From: DASYPQ01 sp046155895 | GTDB lineage: Bacteria > Planctomycetota > UBA1135 > GCA-002686595 | Assembly (NCBI GenBank): GCA_046155895.1 | Contig: JBJXFB010000090.1 | Coordinates: forward strand, 19,022-83,021 | Reading direction: 5' to 3' | Length of the DNA stretch: 64,000 nucleotides | Shown: positions 52,576 to 60,701 of the stretch, in pieces | Position numbering within the stretch: the stretch's first letter is position 1 | Layout of the letters: each line of letters opens with the position of its first letter | Position numbers and translations under genes: made by a program | The notes under the pieces: model-generated | Told to the model about the DNA's origin: nothing | What the model saw: the letters and a program-made list of their open reading frames with translations, nothing else | The model's database searches: none

Positions 52576-55419
52576 ATGCGCACCCATCCGGCTCTTCCCG
52601 TCGTCCTGTTCGTCCTCGTGAGCTGCGATTCCGCCCGCGATCCGGCGTTCCATCCCACGGACTCGCTCGAAGCCGAGATCGATCCGAACCAGGGAGGGGT
52701 CGCGAGGGAGATCCGCGTCGCCGAAGTCTCCTGGGGCCGTCTCGCCGACGTGTACGCCGTAGACGCCGCGGCCGGGGAGCGAATCCTCGTCGCGGAAGAC
52801 CTCGTCGTCGGACCGGACATCCGGTCGGATGGCCGGACCTTCGAGGTAGACACGGATCCGATCACGGCGATCACGACCGTCACGGTGCTCCATGCGGAGG
52901 GCACGAGCGACTTCGACGCGGCCTGGAGGCGCCTCGAGGGTGGTCTGGTTCCGATCAGCGAGAAGACGCTCGATCTCGGCGAGCTCCCCCCCTTCCCGAG
53001 CGTGCCGCGCGACGCGGCGATCGTCGTTCGGTTCGACGACCCGATCGATCCCTCCACCCTGAGCGCGAGCTCGATCCAGCTCCTCGTTGGCGCACCTCCC
53101 TCGGAGAGCTTCCCTGCCCGCGTGTTCGTGGACGGCCATGACAGCACGCGCGTGATCCTCGACACGACCATCTCGCGGGTGGAAGCGCTCGAGAGCCCGG
53201 TTCCGCTCGCCGTGCGCCCGTCCGGGCTGCCTCCGAGCGGCTCTTCACGCATCCCGAACGTCGCGCTCGTCGTCTGGGACGACGTTGTCCGCGCGATGCG
53301 ATCGGGAAGCCGCGACGACGCTCATCAAGGTCTGCTCGCCGACCTCACCCCGCCGCGGATCGTCGGCGTCCAGGCCATGACGATCGACGCCGTCGCCCCC
53401 GACTCGCAGGGTGGGCCGCAGGACTTCGTCGCCAACCTCACCCACGCGACGCTGCCCTGCGCAGCCGCCGCGCGCCTGCGAGATGTCCTGGTCACGCCGA
53501 CGACGATGGCCGTCGTCACGCGCACCTCGAACCCTCCGGTCGCCGGAAAGCTCGTGCGCGTCCACGTGCGTGTCATCGCCGGGCCTCCGCTTTCGATCGG
53601 GCCCGCCGTACTCGAATCGGTCTACCGGCCGCCCCTCGACGCGAGCCGGGCCGCGTGCTTCGTCCGCTTCACTCCGACGGCAGCCGTTCCGCCCGATGCC
53701 GGGATCTCGACCGACGCCCGGATAGTCCTGCGGTTCAGCGAGCCGATGGATCCCGCGACGGTGAGCGGCCTCGAGAACGTCACGATCGCGACCGTCTCGA
53801 GCCCTTCGGGTCCGCGAGAGCGCCTGTCGGCCGTGGCGGTTCCCAACGTGGCCCAGGACGAATTCCATCTCACACCCGCGGTCCCGCTCGACCATGCCGC
53901 GGGAGCGAGCGAGACCTATTTCCTCGACGTCGGGGCCGGGCCCGAGGGCCCCAGGGATCTCGCCGGCAACCCGTTGCGCGACGCCCTGCCCCAGGTTCCC
54001 TTCCACCTCGATCCCTCGTCGCCCGCGCGCGGCACGGAGAACTACGTCCTGCAGTTCGAATCGGTCGACGAGGACGGGAGCGGTCACCCCGAGCTGCGCG
54101 GCCAGTTCCTGCACGAACTCGTGGAGGGAGCGATCCGCCCGCGTTCCGTCTCGCGCTTCGCGGCGATCGCGGACCGGACGCAGGCGGTCCCCGCCCGGAT
54201 GTTCGCCGTCCCCTCCGGCGTGAATTCACCGCTCTCGCCGCTCGGCAGCCGGCTGCACGCGCTCTGGCGCTACTGCGACGTCGGGATGGGGCTCGTCGAC
54301 GAGTCCTTCATGAACGTCGACGTGGAAGGTCTCGCCTGGTCACCGATCGGTGGAGTCGCCGTGCCGGACCAGTACGCCTTGTTCGAGATCAGCCTCGCCC
54401 ACTCGGGATTCCTCCCCGACGAACTGCGCGATCCGATCAGCCTGCTGCCCCAGTACGTGAACTCGGGAGTCGTCACCACCTACGCGCAGAACCCCCTCGA
54501 CCCCGCGGCCGATCCGCTGCGCGTCGTGCATCCCCGCCAGCGAGGGTACACGGTGAACCCGGCCGATCTGTTCCTCGCGACGACGGGCACGCCGATGATG
54601 CCGTGGCCGCTGAACCGCAACCTCCCCCCGAATCAATTCGTCTACTACACCTGGCGAGACACGGCGATCCAGGCCAAGAAGGCGCCGAACGGGACCGGGG
54701 CCGAGCTGGGGATCGTCGTCGAAACGACCGGCATGGGAACGGCTGGGGTTCCCTTCCCCGCGGGCCTCGTCCCGACGATCGGCCTGCCGCTCCTCATGGA
54801 GTTCAAGTGCTTCCCGGACGCGACGGGGCTCGGACTCAACGCGCTCGACGCCAACATCGCGATCAACGCCTCGTCGCGACCGAGCTTCCGGGCCTTCTCG
54901 ACGGGCGGGACGAATTCGAGCGGCATCCCGGTGATGATCGATCCGGACCTCCAGGCGGTCGCCCAAGGCGGGTTCAATCCGAACTCGATTCCTCCCGGCC
55001 TTCCCACGCCGCCGATCGACAACGTCTTCCACATCGGGCAGATGGACCTCGTCGTGCGGGTGAGCCGCGTCCATTCCGTGTGGATCGACGCGCGGCTCGC
55101 GAACGCCTCCTTCGCCCCGCCCATCGTCGAGCCGGCGCCTGCGGACCAACCCGCTGGTGCTCAGGTAGAGCTCGCATTCCGGGGAGCGAACGCGGCGATC
55201 GCTCTCGTTCAGAGGGACGCGTCGACTCTCGACCCGTACGGAGACTCACTCGTTCCCGCGGCGGTCACCTACCTGAACGGGGATCCGACTTGGAAGGCCT
55301 CCCCGGCCCAGATGAACGGCGCGAAGTTCGTCCAGGTCCGCATGAGCTTCGTCTCGAACGCGGCCACGGGGGACATCGCGCGAATGACGGCGATGGGCCT
55401 GGCTTTCTACGAGCCCTGA
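52576..55419 (+). CDS. Large lipoprotein with Ig-like (Big_5-type) domains
   Basis: A 947-residue exported protein with a short signal ending in a lipobox-like 'LVSC' (Cys at about residue 17). Two regions look like bacterial Ig-like Big_5 domains: 'DAAIVVRFDDPIDPSTLSA' (about 147) and 'DARIVLRFSEPMDPATVSG' (about 377). The C-terminal half is beta-rich and unassigned. Such proteins are common in exported planctomycete and myxobacterial repertoires. The ATG has a GGAAGG Shine-Dalgarno. It is divergent from the molybdopterin enzyme gene and convergent with two small lipoproteins. Confidence 0.82.
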   Translation: MRTHPALPVVLFVLVSCDSARDPAFHPTDSLEAEIDPNQGGVAREIRVAEVSWGRLADVYAVDAAAGERILVAEDLVVGPDIRSDGRTFEVDTDPITAITTVTVLHAEGTSDFDAAWRRLEGGLVPISEKTLDLGELPPFPSVPRDAAIVVRFDDPIDPSTLSASSIQLLVGAPPSESFPARVFVDGHDSTRVILDTTISRVEALESPVPLAVRPSGLPPSGSSRIPNVALVVWDDVVRAMRSGSRDDAHQGLLADLTPPRIVGVQAMTIDAVAPDSQGGPQDFVANLTHATLPCAAAARLRDVLVTPTTMAVVTRTSNPPVAGKLVRVHVRVIAGPPLSIGPAVLESVYRPPLDASRAACFVRFTPTAAVPPDAGISTDARIVLRFSEPMDPATVSGLENVTIATVSSPSGPRERLSAVAVPNVAQDEFHLTPAVPLDHAAGASETYFLDVGAGPEGPRDLAGNPLRDALPQVPFHLDPSSPARGTENYVLQFESVDEDGSGHPELRGQFLHELVEGAIRPRSVSRFAAIADRTQAVPARMFAVPSGVNSPLSPLGSRLHALWRYCDVGMGLVDESFMNVDVEGLAWSPIGGVAVPDQYALFEISLAHSGFLPDELRDPISLLPQYVNSGVVTTYAQNPLDPAADPLRVVHPRQRGYTVNPADLFLATTGTPMMPWPLNRNLPPNQFVYYTWRDTAIQAKKAPNGTGAELGIVVETTGMGTAGVPFPAGLVPTIGLPLLMEFKCFPDATGLGLNALDANIAINASSRPSFRAFSTGGTNSSGIPVMIDPDLQAVAQGGFNPNSIPPGLPTPPIDNVFHIGQMDLVVRVSRVHSVWIDARLANASFAPPIVEPAPADQPAGAQVELAFRGANAAIALVQRDASTLDPYGDSLVPAAVTYLNGDPTWKASPAQMNGAKFVQVRMSFVSNAATGDIARMTAMGLAFYEP

Positions 55420-55430
55420 TCGCCCGGCGC

Positions 55431-55868
55431 CTACTCGGCGGGATGCACCGGAGCCGGACGACGGCGCAGGAGCTCGCTCTCGAGGTCGCGCAGCCAGCCC
55501 ATGCGCACCTGCTCGAGCACGAGGTCGCCGCCGAAAAGGAGCACGGCGCCGCGCAGCCTCTCGCGCGCGTCGTCGTAGCTGAGAGAGGCCGACGCCTGCT
55601 CGTACACCGGGACGCTGACCGAGATGCCCTTCCGGTCCTCGTCGTTCCATCCCCACACCAGCGCGGCGCCGTCGCCCTTGTATTCCCACACGTAGAGAGG
55701 CGCGCCGAGCCTCTCCAGGCATTCCGCGAGCGTCGAACGACCGGGCTCGAGCGTCTCGATCGCGCCCTCGGGCAGCGGTTCGTGGCGCCGATCGCGCGAC
55801 CAGCCCACGCTGATGCAGCCCGCGAGGACGAGCGGAAGGAGGAGAAGGAGTCCGCGCAAGCGCTTCAC
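55431..55868 (-). CDS. Small lipoprotein of unknown function
   Basis: A 145-residue protein with a signal peptide ending in the lipobox 'LAGC' (Cys at about residue 18). 'IETLEPGRSTLAECLERLGAP' followed by 'VWEYKGDGAALVWGW' resembles the SmpA/BamE-like pattern in which a small alpha-beta domain begins 'L..G.s...v...lG.P'. The GTG start overlaps the stop of the next lipoprotein gene upstream (GTGA). The two may interact or be diverged duplicates. Confidence 0.75.
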   Translation of the reverse strand: MKRLRGLLLLLPLVLAGCISVGWSRDRRHEPLPEGAIETLEPGRSTLAECLERLGAPLYVWEYKGDGAALVWGWNDEDRKGISVSVPVYEQASASLSYDDARERLRGAVLLFGGDLVLEQVRMGWLRDLESELLRRRPAPVHPAE

Positions 55869-56272
55869 TCCCCGTGGACTTCGACCCAGGGCATCGCGTA
55901 GCGCGCGTCCGCGGCCTGGAGCGTCGAGCCCGAGTGCGTCAGCACGTCGTCCTTGTCGAAGAAGAGCCACACGCGGTCCGTGCGCGTGTCCTCGTTGAGC
56001 AGCGTGACGACGATCAGCGTGAAGCCCGCGCGCTTCTGCACCGAGAAATCGTAGCGGTAGGCGGTGCGCGATCCGAGCTGCACGACCTCGTTCGGGGCTC
56101 CGAGGATCGACGTGATCTCGCTCGCCATCGTCTCGCCGGGCACGAGACGGTCGATCTCGGCGCGCCGCAGAGGCTCGTTGACCATCGAACGGGAGACGAA
56201 GCAGGACGGAGCGAGGGCGAGGGCCAGGATGAGGATGCAGCGGGGAGGAATCGTCGGCATGGGCTGGGTCAT
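55865..56272 (-). CDS. Small lipoprotein, SmpA/BamE-like
   Basis: A 135-residue protein with a lipobox-like 'LAPSC' near residue 24. 'EIDRLVPGETMASEITSILG' with 'PNEVVQLGSRTAYRYDF' follows the SmpA/BamE/OmlA fold outline, which in proteobacteria assists the BAM complex; here function is only inferred. The ATG overlaps the stop of the glycosyltransferase at 56269 and the stop overlaps the next lipoprotein start, so three genes are coupled. An in-frame ATG four codons later is an alternative start. Confidence 0.72.
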   Translation of the reverse strand: MTQPMPTIPPRCILILALALAPSCFVSRSMVNEPLRRAEIDRLVPGETMASEITSILGAPNEVVQLGSRTAYRYDFSVQKRAGFTLIVVTLLNEDTRTDRVWLFFDKDDVLTHSGSTLQAADARYAMPWVEVHGE

Positions 56273-57408
56273 ACGACACGACGCGCCGCGAGGTCCAGGA
56301 GAATCGACTCGATGGCCGAGAGCCAGGTGGCGCGATCGCGGCCCAGGATCGCGGAGCGCACCTGCTCGCGATCCGAGGATCCGGAGGTGATCCGAGCCAG
56401 CCGGTCGATGATCGCCGAGCGCAGCGCGGCGACGTTGCCCGGATCGTGCACCACGATCCCGTGCTCTTCCGACGTCACGACCTCGGCTGCGCCGGCCTGG
56501 GCGGTCGTCACGACCGGCGTCCCCGCCGCGAGCGCTTCGAGGACGACGAGACCGCAGGCGTCGCGCCAGGTCGGATGGAGGAGGAGGTCGCAGGCCGACG
56601 CGAGCGCGACGGGATCGACCTCCGCAACGACGCGGATCCGTTCAGGCGGAAGCCCGCTCGCGCGAGCGCGCTCCTCCCAGGCGCGGACGTCGCTCGGACC
56701 GGCGACGAGCAGGCGCCAGGGACGTCCCTGCAACCCGTCGAGCGCCCCGAAGACCGTTGGCAGACCTTTGAGCTCCGGACGCCGGGCCGAGAAACCCAGG
56801 AGCGGCATCGCGCGATCGATCTCGAGCTCGCGCCGGAGCTGCGCACCCCTTCCCTCGCGCTCGCGAGGATGGAATCGATCCGTGTCGACCCCGTTCGGCA
56901 CGTGCACGAGGCGCTCCGCGGCGGTCGGATACGCCGCGGCCAGCTCGCGCAGGACGAGATTCGAGACGCAGGCGATCCGGCGCGCGCCGCCACCCTCGAG
57001 GAGGCCGCGCTCCATCTCGAGGAAGGTCCGGTGCCGTCCACCGGCTCTCACCTCCTGGGGAGCGAGGAGCCTCCCCTCCCGCGCGCTCTGCGACCCGCGC
57101 AGCGCCGCTGCGTGGCTGCCCGCGTGCGGCCAGTACAGGTCGACACGCGGAAGGTGCCGGATGCCGACGGTGACGTCGCAACCCGCCTTCCGCGCGGCGG
57201 CGACGAGCGCATGGCCGAGAGCGCGCTCGCGCCGCCCGCGCGTGAGGGCGAAGGGCGCGCGGACGGCGTCGAATGCGCCCGTTCCGAGCATCGCGAAGGC
57301 GCGCGGCTCGTGGCCGCGCTCCTCGAGCCAGGTCGCGAGATCGGCCATCGCGCGCTCCGCGCCGCCTCGGTCGGGCTGCCATCGATCGATCAGGAAGCCG
57401 ACGCGCAC
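56269..57408 (-). CDS. GT4-family glycosyltransferase
   Basis: A 379-residue GT-B enzyme: 'DRWQPDRGGAERAMADLATW' is the acceptor-domain loop, 'VPNGVDTDRFHP' the hinge, 'LLGFSARRPELKGLPTVFGA' the donor-domain start and 'DACGLVVLEALAAGTPVV' the E-x7-E-like donor site. It resembles WaaG-type LPS core transferases. GTG at 57408 is fixed by the inverted repeat that begins inside codon 5 and by a TACCGT hexamer six bases upstream. It is divergent from another glycosyltransferase that shares the same upstream sequence and 'VRxGF' N-terminus. Confidence 0.9.
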   Translation of the reverse strand: MRVGFLIDRWQPDRGGAERAMADLATWLEERGHEPRAFAMLGTGAFDAVRAPFALTRGRRERALGHALVAAARKAGCDVTVGIRHLPRVDLYWPHAGSHAAALRGSQSAREGRLLAPQEVRAGGRHRTFLEMERGLLEGGGARRIACVSNLVLRELAAAYPTAAERLVHVPNGVDTDRFHPREREGRGAQLRRELEIDRAMPLLGFSARRPELKGLPTVFGALDGLQGRPWRLLVAGPSDVRAWEERARASGLPPERIRVVAEVDPVALASACDLLLHPTWRDACGLVVLEALAAGTPVVTTAQAGAAEVVTSEEHGIVVHDPGNVAALRSAIIDRLARITSGSSDREQVRSAILGRDRATWLSAIESILLDLAARRVV

Positions 57409-57414
57409 CGGAAT

Positions 57415-57420
57415 ACGGTA
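57415..57420 (-). promoter_or_regulatory. Putative leaderless -10 element (TACCGT), left arm
   Basis: TACCGT, six bases, then the GTG at 57408. It is the mirror image of the element in the right arm. A TTGACC lies 20 bases further upstream, longer than ideal for a -35 box. Confidence 0.5.
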
Positions 57421-57533
57421 GCGACCGGAATACGGTACCAGGTCAATTCTTGCGGCGGCCGAGCAGGGTCGCTGGGCTCGAGTTGTCTCACTCGGCCGCC
57501 GCAAGAATTGACCTGGTACCGTATTCCGGTCGC

Positions 57534-57539
57534 TACCGT
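57534..57539 (+). promoter_or_regulatory. Putative leaderless -10 element (TACCGT), right arm
   Basis: TACCGT, six bases, then the GTG at 57546. TTGACC at 57508-57513 lies 20 bases upstream. A second TACCGT at 57517-57522 belongs to the distal copy of the arm's internal direct repeat. Confidence 0.5.
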
Positions 57540-57545
57540 ATTCCG

Positions 57546-58589
57546 GTGCGCATCGGCTTCGACGTCTCGCCGCTCCACCGGCCGCATCCGCGCGGGATCG
57601 TGCGCATCACGGCCGGGCTCGTCGGCGCGCTGGAACGGCGCCGTCGCATCGAGGTCGTGCGCCTCGTGCCTCCGGAAGGGCGCGGGCTGCGCGTGTGGCG
57701 CGCGAGAGACCTGCCGAGCCTCGCGCGGAAGCTCTATCTCGCCGGCGTCCATTCCCCCGTCTCGGCTTTCCCGTTCCGCGGACCGGGAGCGCGCGTGCAG
57801 ACGATCCACGAGCTCCCCTGGCGGCACGGCGCGCGCGAGGGCGCCGACCTCCGTCACCGCGCCTGGGCGGCTTTCGGTCCGCTGCGCGCCGACGCCGTGA
57901 TCACCGCGACCGAGTTCGTCGCGCGCGATCTGCGCCGGAGGCTCCTCCCGGGCGCGTCGAAGGTGCGTGTCGTTCCCTGGGGGGTCGATCCGGCCTTCAC
58001 GGACGAACCGGGGCCCGGCGTCGTCGACGAGGTCGTGCTCGGCCGTTACCGCCTTCCGCAGGGTCCCTGGGCGATCGCGCTCGGCGCCGTGCGCGAGAAG
58101 AAGAACCTCGCCGCGCTCCTGGGAGGCTTCGCTGAGCATCACCGGAACGGCGCGACCCCGATGCGGCTCATCGTGACGGGCGGCGACACGCCGCAGCTGC
58201 GCCGCGATCTCGGGCTCGCGGGGCGGTTGGGCATCGCGCGGCACGTGACGATGCTCGATTCGATCGCGGAGGAGGACCTTCCCTCCGTCCTGCGACTCGC
58301 GACGGTCGTTCCGGTGCTCTCCCGGTCGGAGGGATTCGGCCTGCCCGTCCTCGAGGCGATGGCCTGCGGAACGCCGGTGCTCGTGCCCGAGGGCTCGGCG
58401 CAGGCCGAGGTCGCGGGCGAGGCGGGCATCGTCGTCGACCCGCGAGACCCAAGCTCGGTCGCACACGGGCTCGCGCGTGCGGTGGAGGTGCGCGAGTCGT
58501 CGCGGAACGCTCTCGTCGGGCGCGCGCGTGCGTTCACGTGGGACCACTGCGCGGAGCGGGTCGAGGCGATCTGGAGCGAGATCGCGTGA
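57546..58589 (+). CDS. GT4-family glycosyltransferase
   Basis: A 347-residue GT-B enzyme of the mannosyltransferase-like GT4 group. 'FDVSPLHRPHPRGIVRITAG' is the acceptor loop, 'VQTIHELPWRH' and 'VVPWGVDPAFTDE' are usual, 'AIALGAVREKKNLAALLGGF' opens the donor domain and 'SEGFGLPVLEAMACGTPV' (about 260-277) is the E-x7-E site. GTG at 57546 is fixed by the inverted repeat. The next glycosyltransferase overlaps its stop (GTGA), so the two are coupled and probably act on the same glycan. Confidence 0.9.
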   Translation: MRIGFDVSPLHRPHPRGIVRITAGLVGALERRRRIEVVRLVPPEGRGLRVWRARDLPSLARKLYLAGVHSPVSAFPFRGPGARVQTIHELPWRHGAREGADLRHRAWAAFGPLRADAVITATEFVARDLRRRLLPGASKVRVVPWGVDPAFTDEPGPGVVDEVVLGRYRLPQGPWAIALGAVREKKNLAALLGGFAEHHRNGATPMRLIVTGGDTPQLRRDLGLAGRLGIARHVTMLDSIAEEDLPSVLRLATVVPVLSRSEGFGLPVLEAMACGTPVLVPEGSAQAEVAGEAGIVVDPRDPSSVAHGLARAVEVRESSRNALVGRARAFTWDHCAERVEAIWSEIA

Positions 58590-59656
58590 GCGCGACGCGG
58601 GCTCCGCGCGTCCTCGTCCTCGGGACGCTCCTCGGCCAGCCGATGGGCGGCGTGCGGAGGCACAACGCGGAGCTGCTCCCGCGCGCGGCGGAGATCCTCG
58701 AGGATCGCGGAGGAACGTTGGCGGTCATGGAAGGGCGCGAGCCGATCGCCTTCCCGCTTCCGCCGCGCATCCGGATCATCCGGACCGGCGCGGTCGCCCA
58801 TCCCGTGCTTGCGCGATTCGCCACGGAGGGACGGGCAGTTCGCCGTGCGCTCGCGGGCTTCGATCTCGTCCACACCGGTCATCTGCCAGCGCCGTACCTG
58901 TCCTCCACGCCGTTCACGATCACGGTGCACGATTTGCGCCACCTGGAACCGGGCCATTCGTCGGAGTTGCGCCGATCCGCCGCGGCGGCGCTGCTCTCGC
59001 GAGCGATCGGCCGCGCCGCGCGGGTGATCACCGTGAGCGAGACGGTCCGCGCCGCGATCCTCGAACGGTTCCGGATCGAAACGGAGCGGGTCCTCGTCGT
59101 CCCGAACGCCGCCGACCACTTCGCGCCGCTTCCCCGCTCGGTTGCGCACGACGCGCCGATCCTCCATGTCGGCCACCTGGAGCCGCGAAAGAACCTCGAG
59201 CTCCTCCTGCGGGCGCTCGCCCTCGACCGCGGGCTCCCGCGTCTCGAACTCGCCGGGGCGGGAAAGGGAGCGGAGGAAGAACGGCTCCGCACGCTCGCGC
59301 GGGAGCTCGGCGTCGAAGCTCGCGTGCGATTCCTCGGTCCCGTCGACGATGCCGAGCTCCCCGCGCTCTACGCGGGCGCCGCCTGCGTCGTGCTCCCCTC
59401 GACGATCGAGGGCTTCGGGATCCCCGCGATCGAGGCCCAGCGCGCGGGAGCTCCCCTCGCGATCGCGCGGACACCCACGCTGGTCGAGGTGGCCGGCCCC
59501 CAGGCTCCGAGCTTCTCGCCCGAGGATCCGGCGGAATGCGCGGGCGCGATCCGGAAGGCCATCGCGGGGCCGAGCGCCTCCGGCAATGCCGGGCGCTTCT
59601 CGTGGGATGCTTCCGCTCGCCTGCTCGTCGAGGCCTGGACGGCCGCCTCCTCCTGA
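58586..59656 (+). CDS. GT4-family glycosyltransferase
   Basis: A 356-residue GT-B enzyme. 'LGTLLGQPMGGVRRHNAELL' opens the acceptor domain, 'TITVHDLRHL' and 'VVPNAADHFAPL' follow, 'LHVGHLEPRKNLELLLRALA' begins the donor domain, and 'PSTIEGFGIPAIEAQRAGAP' (about 265-284) holds the E-x7-E donor residues. The GTG start overlaps the upstream stop (GTGA). It ends four bases before the convergent FHA gene, so there is no terminator between them. Confidence 0.9.
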   Translation: MSATRAPRVLVLGTLLGQPMGGVRRHNAELLPRAAEILEDRGGTLAVMEGREPIAFPLPPRIRIIRTGAVAHPVLARFATEGRAVRRALAGFDLVHTGHLPAPYLSSTPFTITVHDLRHLEPGHSSELRRSAAAALLSRAIGRAARVITVSETVRAAILERFRIETERVLVVPNAADHFAPLPRSVAHDAPILHVGHLEPRKNLELLLRALALDRGLPRLELAGAGKGAEEERLRTLARELGVEARVRFLGPVDDAELPALYAGAACVVLPSTIEGFGIPAIEAQRAGAPLAIARTPTLVEVAGPQAPSFSPEDPAECAGAIRKAIAGPSASGNAGRFSWDASARLLVEAWTAASS

Positions 59657-59660
59657 TCCG

Positions 59661-60311
59661 TCAGCGTTCCGACTCGCTCCCGATCCCGCCCGAGCCGCCC
59701 GCCGCCTGCCCCTTCAGGAACGAAGTCCCCTTGAAAGCGAAGAGGAAGATCGCCGCAAACAAGGCGAGCGCGATCAATGCGGCGCCGAGGCGGATCCAGA
59801 GCGGCTGCTGCGCGAGGTCCGACGCGAAGAACCCGGGGCGGTCCTCGATCTTCTTGTACTGGAGGATCCCCCGGCTGCGCGGCGTGGCCAGCGTCGTTCG
59901 CTCCAGCTCGGTCGCGATGCGCGCGGGCCCCGCGCCCGGCGCCAGGACCGGCGCGGCGGCGATCGGCTCCTCCTCGATGACGATCTCGTCGAGATCGGGC
60001 TCGACGCGCGCCGGCGGGACCAGCTGCGTCTCGCCGCGGAACCGGAGCAGCACCTCGCCGACCTGGAACTCCTCGCCGTCCTTCAGCACGACGCTCGCGA
60101 CCTTGTTCCCCCCGACGCTCAAGCCGTTGCGCGATCCCGTGTCGACGACACGCCAGCCGTTCTCCTCGCGGGCGATCCGCGCGTGCTCGCGGGAGACGGA
60201 GACGTCGCGCAGGTGGATGGCGCAGTCGACGCCCCGGCCGATCTTGGCGCCGTCGGCGACCTCGAAGGTCCGGCCGATGTCGGGCCCGGAGAGGATGTAG
60301 AGCTTCGGCAT
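59661..60311 (-). CDS. FHA-domain protein with C-terminal membrane helix
   Basis: A 216-residue protein. Residues 1-98 are a forkhead-associated domain that binds phosphothreonine: 'GPDIGRTFEVADGAKIGRG' and the 'SREHARI' plus 'GSRNGLSVGG' signature. An acidic linker (about 105-140) leads to a single membrane helix near residues 175-196. It would recruit phosphorylated partners of Ser/Thr kinases to the membrane; no kinase is in the window. It directly follows the glutaredoxin-like gene without a gap. Confidence 0.9.
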   Translation of the reverse strand: MPKLYILSGPDIGRTFEVADGAKIGRGVDCAIHLRDVSVSREHARIAREENGWRVVDTGSRNGLSVGGNKVASVVLKDGEEFQVGEVLLRFRGETQLVPPARVEPDLDEIVIEEEPIAAAPVLAPGAGPARIATELERTTLATPRSRGILQYKKIEDRPGFFASDLAQQPLWIRLGAALIALALFAAIFLFAFKGTSFLKGQAAGGSGGIGSESER

Positions 60312-60608
60312 CTAGGCCCGCTCGCGCAGGGCGCGCGCGACCTCCCGCTCCAGATCCTCGGCGCTCAAACGTCCCTTGAAAGCCGCGCGGCCCTCGATCT
60401 CGAGCACCGGCACGGATCGTCCGTGGCGCTCGACGAGGACCGGATCGACGTCGATGTCGACCACGATCAGCGCGCAGCGGCCTCCCAGCCGCGCGCGCGC
60501 GATCTCGGCCTTCATCTCGTCGCAGAGCGGGCACTGCGCGCGCGTGTAGAGCACGAGCGTGAGCGGTTCGGCTCTCTTCTTCCCTACGATGCGGCTCCAG
60601 ATCGACAT
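60312..60608 (-). CDS. Glutaredoxin-like protein (DUF836 type)
   Basis: A 98-residue thioredoxin-fold protein with 'YTRAQCPLCDEM', redox cysteines Cys26 and Cys29 (CPLC), and the cis-proline strand 'SVPVLEIEG'. Members of this group pair with small redox partners; function is not defined. It is adjacent to the FHA gene, with its stop (TAG) touching the FHA start. A TACCAT hexamer at 60631-60636 might be its promoter, giving a 16-base leader. Confidence 0.87.
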   Translation of the reverse strand: MSIWSRIVGKKRAEPLTLVLYTRAQCPLCDEMKAEIARARLGGRCALIVVDIDVDPVLVERHGRSVPVLEIEGRAAFKGRLSAEDLEREVARALRERA

Positions 60609-60685
60609 GGGATTCGCGCAGCGAGGGACGATGGTAGCTCTCCGCCCGCGAGCATGCCCGCCTTGTCGGGATCCTCGCCGCGCGA

Positions 60686-60691
60686 TAGCGT
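60686..60691 (+). promoter_or_regulatory. Putative near-leaderless -10 element (TAGCGT)
   Basis: TAGCGT lies ten bases before the GTG at 60702, predicting a leader of about four bases. It supports this start for the hydrolase over the ATG at 60654. Confidence 0.35.
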
Positions 60692-60701
60692 CCCTCCCGG
60701 A

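Larger units (their letters stand above)
57394..57560. repeat. 70-bp inverted repeat (69/70 matches) joining two divergent glycosyltransferase genes
   Basis: Arms at 57394-57463 and 57491-57560 are complementary except for 57402/57552. The spacer is 27 bases. Each arm holds the first five codons of the adjacent gene, its GTG start, and two copies of ACCGTATTCCGGT spaced 17 bases apart, plus AATTGACC nearer the centre. Both genes therefore have identical upstream DNA. Confidence 0.95.

Noticed and set aside
57464..57490. The 57.4-kb palindrome as an intrinsic terminator.
   Set aside because: It separates divergent genes, contains their starts, and has no T-run after either arm.
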